From contig JHVP01000007.1 in the NCBI GenBank assembly GCA_000620205.1, forward strand, positions 124,001 to 188,000: a DNA stretch of 64,000 bases, in the 5' to 3' direction. The position numbers and the translations under genes were made by a program. This DNA comes from Geodermatophilaceae bacterium URHA0031 (GTDB lineage: Bacteria; Actinomycetota; Actinomycetes; Mycobacteriales; Geodermatophilaceae). Positions within the stretch are counted from its first letter, which is position 1. Every line of letters begins with the position of its first letter. Under the pieces are notes generated by a model. The model saw only the letters and a program-made list of their open reading frames with translations. It was not told where the DNA came from and did no database searches. Below, piece by piece: positions 58,465 through 64,000 of this stretch.

Positions 58465-59499
58465 CTACAGCTCCGTCCGGAGCACCGCCGCCGCCTCGGC
58501 GAGGGCGCGCATCTTGCCCGCGGCCGACGCCCGCGGCAGGTACTTCAGCCCGCAGTCGCTGGACAGCACCAGCCGGTCGACGTCGACGTGGTCCAGTGCC
58601 CGCCGCACCCGGTCGGCGACCACCTGGGGCGTCTCCACCTCCGGCGTCGAGAGGTCCAGCACGCCCAGCGCGATGCCCGTCCCGCGCAGCGGCCGCAGGG
58701 TGGCCGGGTCCAGCCGCGACTGCGCGGTCTCCACCGAGATCGCCGCGGCCGGGATGTCGGCCAGCTCGGGCAGCACCGAGTAGCCCTCGGGCCGCTCGGC
58801 GACCATCGCCGCGTAGCCGAAGCAGACGTGCACGTGCACCGGGCCGGGGGCGTCGGCCAGGGCGCGGGTCAGCACCTCGACGCCGTAGCGGCGGGCCACC
58901 TCCGGCCGGGCCTGCAGCCAGGGCTCGTCGAGCTGCACGATGTCCGCGCCGGCCGCGAACAGGTCCGCGATCTCCGCCCGGACGACGTCGGCGTAGGCCA
59001 GTGCCAGGGCGCGGTCGTCGCCGTAGTGGTCGTCCTGCGCCTGCTGGGTCATCGTGAACGGCCCCGGGACGGTCATCTTGACCGCGCGGTCGGTGTGCGC
59101 CCGCAGGAACCGCACGTCCTGGACCTGCACCGGCGCCGGGCGCCGGATCTCGCCGGTCACCCGCGGCACCGGGATGTCGATCCCCGAGCGGTTGCGCACG
59201 GTGCCCGGGGAGTCGAGGTCGAGGCCCTCCAGAGCGGTGGCGAAGTGGTTGGAGTAGGACTCCCGGCGGATCTCGCCGTCCCCGACGATGTCCAGCCCGG
59301 CCAGCTCCTGCGCCCGGACGGCGGCCAGGGTGGCGTCGTCCTGGGCCTCCTGCAGGAACTCCGGCGGGACCCGCCACAGCTCGCGCGCGCGGACCCGCGG
59401 CGGGAACTGGTGCCCGAGCCGGTCGCGGTCGATGAGCCAGTCCGGCTGCGGCAGGCTGCCGACGACGGTCGTCGGCAGCGGGGGGAGCGGGCGGGCCAT
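58465..59499 (-). CDS. Cobalamin-independent methionine synthase II-like protein (MetE C-terminal-type)
   Basis: A 344-residue TIM-barrel protein of the UROD/MetE-like superfamily. It starts T-T-V-V-G-S-L-P-Q-P-D-W and has G-D-G-E-I-R-R-E-S-Y, D-I-V-Q-L-D-E-P, H-V-H-V-C-F-G-Y and S-S-D-C-G-L-K-Y-L-P-R. The His/Cys/Glu/Cys residues match the MetE zinc site. It lacks the N-terminal MetE half, so it may act on a different methyl donor, as reported for archaeal or core-MetE enzymes. The start is set by AGGAGGAA before ATG 59499. Confidence 0.83.
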   Translation of the reverse strand: MARPLPPLPTTVVGSLPQPDWLIDRDRLGHQFPPRVRARELWRVPPEFLQEAQDDATLAAVRAQELAGLDIVGDGEIRRESYSNHFATALEGLDLDSPGTVRNRSGIDIPVPRVTGEIRRPAPVQVQDVRFLRAHTDRAVKMTVPGPFTMTQQAQDDHYGDDRALALAYADVVRAEIADLFAAGADIVQLDEPWLQARPEVARRYGVEVLTRALADAPGPVHVHVCFGYAAMVAERPEGYSVLPELADIPAAAISVETAQSRLDPATLRPLRGTGIALGVLDLSTPEVETPQVVADRVRRALDHVDVDRLVLSSDCGLKYLPRASAAGKMRALAEAAAVLRTEL

Positions 59500-59591
59500 C
59501 GGTTCCTCCTGGGGGCGCGGGCCCCGATCCTCCACCCGGCCGCCGACCGCGCCGACGCGGGCTCCACGCGCAGTGCCCGCCGGTGCCGGGG

Positions 59592-61244
59592 TCAGTCGGC
59601 GAGCAGCCGGTGGACGAGCCGGATCGCGATGGAGCCCTCCCCGACGGCGGACGCGACCCGCTTGACCGACCCGTGCCGGACGTCGCCGACCGCGAGCACC
59701 CCGGCCAGGCTGGTCTCCAGCGCCAGCGGTGGCCGCCCCAGCGCGTCGAGGCTCCGCGCGCTCAGGTCGGCACCGGTGAGGACGAAACCGCCCGGGTCGC
59801 GCTCCACCGTCGGGGGCAGCCAGTCGGTGTGCGGCTGCGCGCCGATCATCAGGAACAGCGCGGCCGCGCCCACCGTCTCCTCCTCGCCGGTGGTCCGCGA
59901 GCGCAGCACCAGGTGGTCGAGCCGGCAGTCACCCCCGCCGCCGACGACCTCCGTGCCGGTGCGCACCTCGACGTTGGGGGTCGCCCGGATCTGCTGCACG
60001 AGGTAGTGCGACATCCCGGCCTCCAGGCTCGTGCCCCGGACGACGAGCGTGGCCCGCCGGGCGTACCGGGCCAGGTGCAGCACGGCCTGGCCGGCGGAGT
60101 TCGCGCCGCCGACGACGTAGACGTCCTCGTCGGCCACCAGCGGGGCCTCCGAGGCGGCGGCGCCGTACACCACCCCGGCGCCGGTCAGCGCCTCGAGGGA
60201 GGGGACGTCGAGCCGGCGGTAGCTCGCCCCCATGGCCAGCACCACGGCGCCGGCGACCACGACCCCGCCGGTGGCCAGGGACACGACGACGCCGTCCGGC
60301 TCCCGCGCCAGGGAGGTCACCTGCTGCATGAGGGCGAAGCGCGTGCCGAACACCCAGGCCTGCTCGTAGGCGCGCCGGGCCAGCTCACCGCCGCTGACGC
60401 CCCGGGGGAAGCCCAGGTAGTTGCGGATCGAGGAGCTCGTCGTGGCCTGCCCGCCGATGCCACCGGAGTCGATCATCAGGGTGCGCAGGCCCTCGGACGC
60501 GCCGTAGACCGACGCCGACAGCCCGGCCGGCCCGCCGCCGACGACGACGAGGTCGTACTCGTCGCGGTCGGGGGCGACCGCGGTGCCCGAGGCCCGCGCG
60601 ATGTCGACGTCGCTGGGGTCCTCCAGCACGTGGCCGTTCGGCATCACCATCAGCGGGAACCGCAGCCGCGCCCCACCCAGCAGGGCGCGGCCCTCGGCGG
60701 AGTCGGCGAGCAGGAAGCGGTGCGGGAGTGCGCACCGCTCGAGCACCGCGCGCAGCTCGTAGGCCCGGCCCGACCAGCTCTCACCGACCACGTGGACGGC
60801 GTGCGGCGCGCGGTGACCGGACTCGGCCCAGCGCATCAGGAAGCTGGTCACCGCCTGGTGGAAGTACTCGTCCGGCGGCTCGCCGGGCCGGACGACGTAG
60901 TGGTCCATCCGCCCGCGGGAGATCGCCTCGAAGATGGCGTCGCCGCTGGCGGAGTCCCCGACCCGGCCCCACGCCACCAGCAGCACCCGCTCGGCCTGCG
61001 GGAACGTGCGGGGCACCTCCGCCAGCAGCGCGGTGCCCGGCCGGCCGCCGAGCTGCTCCCCGGCGAGCACCAGGGCGACCTCGTCGCCGGCCGCGGCCAG
61101 CTGGTCGAGGGTCGCCAGCGCGTCGTCCGCCGAGGTCAGGCAGCAGATGCGGTAGTCCGCCGTGTACCGGTTGCGCAGCTCGCGCTCGACGTCCCGGAGC
61201 AGGTCCGGGTGGTCGTCGACCGCGACGAGCACAGGCGTGCTCAC
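59592..61244 (-). CDS. Thioredoxin-reductase-like FAD enzyme fused to a degenerate receiver domain
   Basis: A 550-residue protein. Residues 1-135 resemble a response-regulator receiver (V-L-V-A-V-D-D-H), but the phospho-Asp region reads V-L-A-G-E-Q (residues 59-64) with no Asp, and the conserved Lys is not found. Residues about 165-220 form a thioredoxin-like linker. Residues about 240-550 are a pyridine-nucleotide disulfide oxidoreductase with V-V-V-G-G-G-P-A-G-L-S-A, the NAD(P) motif V-V-G-G-A-N-S-A-G-Q-A and G-V-L-A-V-G-D-V-R. The CxxC redox pair of thioredoxin reductase is absent. GTG 61244 begins the receiver; the frame extends upstream without support. Confidence 0.85.
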   Translation of the reverse strand: MSTPVLVAVDDHPDLLRDVERELRNRYTADYRICCLTSADDALATLDQLAAAGDEVALVLAGEQLGGRPGTALLAEVPRTFPQAERVLLVAWGRVGDSASGDAIFEAISRGRMDHYVVRPGEPPDEYFHQAVTSFLMRWAESGHRAPHAVHVVGESWSGRAYELRAVLERCALPHRFLLADSAEGRALLGGARLRFPLMVMPNGHVLEDPSDVDIARASGTAVAPDRDEYDLVVVGGGPAGLSASVYGASEGLRTLMIDSGGIGGQATTSSSIRNYLGFPRGVSGGELARRAYEQAWVFGTRFALMQQVTSLAREPDGVVVSLATGGVVVAGAVVLAMGASYRRLDVPSLEALTGAGVVYGAAASEAPLVADEDVYVVGGANSAGQAVLHLARYARRATLVVRGTSLEAGMSHYLVQQIRATPNVEVRTGTEVVGGGGDCRLDHLVLRSRTTGEEETVGAAALFLMIGAQPHTDWLPPTVERDPGGFVLTGADLSARSLDALGRPPLALETSLAGVLAVGDVRHGSVKRVASAVGEGSIAIRLVHRLLAD

Positions 61245-61363
61245 GCCCACCGGCCCGGTCGTCGGGCAGTCGCGGCCCACACGCCGGCGAGCGTACGAGC
61301 GCGGGGCCCGGGCCACCAGGGTCGTCGGCACACCGGACCCCCTGGACACCGGCGGGGCGCGTC

Positions 61364-61378
61364 CCTAGCGTTCGGCGG
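61364..61378 (+). promoter_or_regulatory. Promoter box shared by the two MMPL genes (copy 2)
   Basis: CCTAGCGTTCGGCGG, identical to 6859-6873. TAGCGT (61366-61371) is the presumed -10; the leader would be about 114 nt. Confidence 0.45.
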
Positions 61379-61491
61379 ACAGGTCGCCGCAGGGGCCGGC
61401 CCGTGCTCCGCGCGGACCGGACGACCCGATCGGACGGACGGCCGACCATGCCCCTGTCGTTCCCGTGCCCGCACCGCTCGGGAGACCCGCG

Positions 61492-63786
61492 GTGAACGCC
61501 GCGCTGGACCGGCTGGGCCGGTGGTGCGCGCACCGGCACTGGGTGGTGCTGGCGGTCTGGGTGCTGGTGCTGGCCGCGGTGGTGCTGTCCGCCCGGGCCT
61601 GGGCGGGGGAGTACGCCAACGACTACTCGGTGCCCGGCAGCGAGTCCGCCGACGGCCTGGCGGTGCTGGAGGAGCAGTTCCCCCAGGCCGGCGGCTATGC
61701 CGGGCAGATCGTGTTCGCCGCCTCCGGGGACGGGACGGTCGCCGACCAGCAGGCTGCCGTCTCCGCTGCGATGACCGCGGTCGGCAGCCTGCCCGACGTG
61801 CTCACGGCGACCGACCCGTTCGGCGTCCCGAGCTCGCCGCTGGTCTCCGCCGACGGCACGGTGGCCTACGGCCCGGTGTCCTGGAGCGTCGTCCCCGGCT
61901 CGCTGGACGAGGCCTACCTCGACCAGCTGGACGCCGCCGTCGCGCCGGCCCGCGACGCCGGGCTGCAGGTCGAGTACGGCGGCGGGGCCGGGAAGATCGG
62001 CCACGTCACCGACGACCGGGACTCCGAGGTCATCGGCCTGGGCATCGCACTGGTGCTGCTGCTGGTCATGTTCGGCTCGGTCGTGGCCGCCCTGCTGCCG
62101 CTGTTCTCCGCGGTGGTGAGCGTGCTGTCCGGGCTGTCGGTCGTCGGCCTGCTGGCGGCCCTGCTGACCTTCCCGGACAGCGCGCCGACCGTGGCCACGC
62201 TGCTGGGCCTGGGCGTCGCGGTCGACTACGGGCTCTTCCTGGTCGCCCGGCACCGTGACCAGCTCGACCACGGCGCCGACGTGGTCACGGCCGCGGGCCG
62301 GGCCACGGCGACCTCCGGGGCGGCCATCGTCATCGCCGGCGGCACCGTGGTGGTCGCCATCCTCGGCCTCTACGTCGCGGGGGTGCCCTTCGTCGGCGCG
62401 ATGGGGCTGGCCGCCGCGGTCGTCGTGGCCGTCGCGATGGTCGCCGCGCTCACCCTGGTGCCCGCGCTGCTCGGGCTGGCCGGACCCCGGGTGCTGGCGC
62501 GCCGCGACCGGCGGGCCCGGCAGGTCGCGGCCGCCGCCGACGACGACCCGGCGGGCACCACCGCCCGGCTGGCCGCGCTCGCCGCGCGCAGCGACGAGGC
62601 CCACGAGCGCAGCGCCTTCGCCCGCTGGGGCCGGCGGGTGAGCGACCGGCCGCTGCCCTGGGCGCTGCTGTCGACCGCCGTCCTGGTGGTGCTGGCGATC
62701 CCGGTGCTCTCGCTGCAGCTCGGCCAGGTCGACGCCGGCACCGACCCGACGAGCGAGACCGACCGGCGGGCGTACGACCTGCTCGCCGAGGGCTTCGGAC
62801 CGGGCATCAACGGACCGCTCTCCGTCGTCGTGGTGGTGCCCGACGGCACCTCGCCCGACGACACCACGACCCTGCTGACGAACACCGCGACCACGCTCGG
62901 GCAGACCCCGGGGGTGGCGTCGGTCGGCGCGCCGAACGTGGACCAGGCCGGCGACACCGCCGTCCTCACCGTCGTCCCGACGACGTCGCCGCAGGACCAG
63001 GCGACCACCGAGCTGGTGGACCGGCTGCGGTCCGACGTGCTGCCGGGGGTGCCGGCGGACACCTACGTGGTCGGGACGACGGCCGGCTACGTCGACTTCA
63101 CCGACAAGATCGCCGCCCGGATGCCGTGGCTGATCCTCACCGTGGTCGCGCTGTCGTTCGTGCTGCTGACGGTGGCGTTCCGGTCCGTGGTGATCGCCAC
63201 CAAGGCCGCGGTGCTCAACCTGCTGTCGGTGGGCGCGGCCTACGGCGTCGTCGTCGCCGTCTTCCAGTGGGGCTGGGGCTCGTCGTTGATCGGGATCGAG
63301 GAGGACCTGCCCATCCCCGCCTTCGTGCCGATGCTGATGTTCGCCATCGTGTTCGGGCTGTCGATGGACTACGAGGTCTTCCTGCTCTCCCGGGTGCACG
63401 AGGCGTGGTCGGCCACCCGGGACGCGCACCGCAGCGTGGCCATCGGCATCGGCGGCACCGCCCGGGTGATCACCACCGCGGCCGCGGTGATGGTGGTGGT
63501 GTTCAGCAGCTTCGTTCTCGACCCAGACCCCACCGTGAAGATGCTGGCCGTCGGGATGGCCGCCGCGGTCCTCATCGACGCCAGCGTGATCCGGATGGTG
63601 CTGGTGCCGGCGGTGATGTCGCTGCTGGGCGCCCGGGCGTGGTGGCTGCCGCGCTGGCTGGACCGGGTGGTGCCCGACGTCGACATCGAGGGCAGCGCGC
63701 ACCTGGCCCGGGTGGCCGACGTGGTCCCGGCCCCGCGGCAGGCCGAGGAGGACCGGCCCGCGGAGACCGGCGATCGGAGGCCGTGA
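61492..63786 (+). CDS. MMPL-family transporter, second paralogue
   Basis: A 764-residue RND-type exporter with the same two-half plan as the gene at 6903. The first helix follows H-R-H-W-V-V-L-A-V-W. Half one has L-G-L-G-V-A-V-D-Y-G-L-F-L-V-A-R and half two F-G-L-S-M-D-Y-E-V-F-L-L-S-R. The cytoplasmic loop in the middle is longer (about residues 330-385) and the tail is acidic. GTG 61492 has GGGAG seven to eight bases upstream; a GTG at 61465 is less well placed. It is divergent from the receiver-flavoprotein gene and has no two-component pair beside it. Confidence 0.9.
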   Translation: MNAALDRLGRWCAHRHWVVLAVWVLVLAAVVLSARAWAGEYANDYSVPGSESADGLAVLEEQFPQAGGYAGQIVFAASGDGTVADQQAAVSAAMTAVGSLPDVLTATDPFGVPSSPLVSADGTVAYGPVSWSVVPGSLDEAYLDQLDAAVAPARDAGLQVEYGGGAGKIGHVTDDRDSEVIGLGIALVLLLVMFGSVVAALLPLFSAVVSVLSGLSVVGLLAALLTFPDSAPTVATLLGLGVAVDYGLFLVARHRDQLDHGADVVTAAGRATATSGAAIVIAGGTVVVAILGLYVAGVPFVGAMGLAAAVVVAVAMVAALTLVPALLGLAGPRVLARRDRRARQVAAAADDDPAGTTARLAALAARSDEAHERSAFARWGRRVSDRPLPWALLSTAVLVVLAIPVLSLQLGQVDAGTDPTSETDRRAYDLLAEGFGPGINGPLSVVVVVPDGTSPDDTTTLLTNTATTLGQTPGVASVGAPNVDQAGDTAVLTVVPTTSPQDQATTELVDRLRSDVLPGVPADTYVVGTTAGYVDFTDKIAARMPWLILTVVALSFVLLTVAFRSVVIATKAAVLNLLSVGAAYGVVVAVFQWGWGSSLIGIEEDLPIPAFVPMLMFAIVFGLSMDYEVFLLSRVHEAWSATRDAHRSVAIGIGGTARVITTAAAVMVVVFSSFVLDPDPTVKMLAVGMAAAVLIDASVIRMVLVPAVMSLLGARAWWLPRWLDRVVPDVDIEGSAHLARVADVVPAPRQAEEDRPAETGDRRP

Positions 63787-63895
63787 CGCGGCTCTGACCC
63801 GGGCGGCCCGCGAGGACGCGCGCACCGGGGCGCGCGGAGACGGCCCGCGGACGTACCGTGGCGGCCTCGCTCGTCGAGTCGTCCGTGGAGGCGAC

Positions 63896-64000
63896 ATGGC
63901 TGCCTCGCTCGTGTACCTCGGGTCGATCATCGGTGGCGTGGTCGCGGCCGTGGCGGCGATCGGCTGGTCGGCCCGCCTCGTCTTCGGCTCCGCGCGGTTG
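63896..64000 (+). CDS. Start of a membrane protein gene, cut by the window edge
   Basis: ATG 63896 follows GGAGG. The 35 visible residues begin M-A-A-S-L-V-Y-L-G-S-I-I-G-G-V-V-A-A-V-A-A-I-G-W, an N-terminal hydrophobic helix. Nothing more can be said. Confidence 0.45.
   Translation, partial: MAASLVYLGSIIGGVVAAVAAIGWSARLVFGSARL

Noticed and set aside
60781..63930. A 1049-residue open frame on the minus strand
   Set aside because: It is antisense to the MMPL gene and part of the flavoprotein gene. It is rich in His/Arg/Gln/Gly, with no domain or hydrophobic pattern; such long shadow frames are expected at this GC.
1..64000. CRISPR arrays, transposases, tRNA or rRNA genes
   Set aside because: No regularly spaced repeat-spacer pattern, transposase motif or cloverleaf beyond the tmRNA was found. 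The 18-bp array is an in-frame coding repeat.

Overview
The window is about 75 % G+C. It has many GTG starts, leaderless promoters, a Tad locus of actinobacterial type, a mycothiol-synthase-like acetyltransferase, two MMPL exporters and a tmRNA with an actinobacterial tag. This points to a high-GC actinobacterium, most likely of the Geodermatophilaceae (Blastococcus / Modestobacter / Geodermatophilus). The genus is an inference. Most of the window reads as chromosomal backbone, with one eroded accessory stretch at about 14.6-22.4 kb.

Layout. 0-4.8 kb: a dehydrogenase tail, an AlkD-type repair protein, a ThDP enzyme, a Clp_N/HTH protein with its own operators, a membrane-anchored coiled coil and a CMD-family protein. 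4.9-9.5 kb: a NarL-type two-component pair divergent from an MMPL exporter, then a VOC protein facing a WYL regulator. 10.4-14.6 kb: a compact overlapping tad operon (tadA, tadB, tadC, a small membrane protein and two TadE-like pseudopilins). 14.6-22.4 kb: an accessory zone of lower GC holding small secreted proteins, an intact SDR / hydrolase / TetR module, a LysM protein, a triple-repeat membrane protein and a discoidin-like protein. This zone also contains broken copies of the response regulator, MMPL and tadA genes, in the same order as the intact genes upstream.

22.5-37.3 kb: a hydrolase; two paralogous lipoproteins with extreme low-complexity linkers flanking a membrane protein; an FMN glutamate-synthase-like enzyme; a subtilase; an M1 peptidase; a GGDEF-EAL protein; and several small proteins. 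37.3-40.8 kb: the conserved block prfB-ftsE-ftsX-smpB. 40.8-50.2 kb: oxidoreductase, amidohydrolase, GYD, GNAT, TetR/MFS, a SCO6745-like protein, CorA and a CelD/FemAB-like acyltransferase. 50.3 kb: tmRNA, the partner of smpB, followed by a strong terminator.

51-57.3 kb: a metzincin-type protease without a signal peptide, then a large ATPase / GNAT-like / winged-helix regulator, a secreted cupin whose promoter carries three 11-bp direct repeats, and a DUF2252 protein. This is the least explained multi-gene locus and the best candidate here for an undescribed system. 57.3-64 kb: an F420-reductase-like enzyme, an EthD-like protein, a MetE-like enzyme, a thioredoxin-reductase-like flavoprotein with a degenerate receiver domain, a second MMPL exporter and the start of one more gene.

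All calls rest on reading the sequence and on remembered family motifs. No database search was possible.
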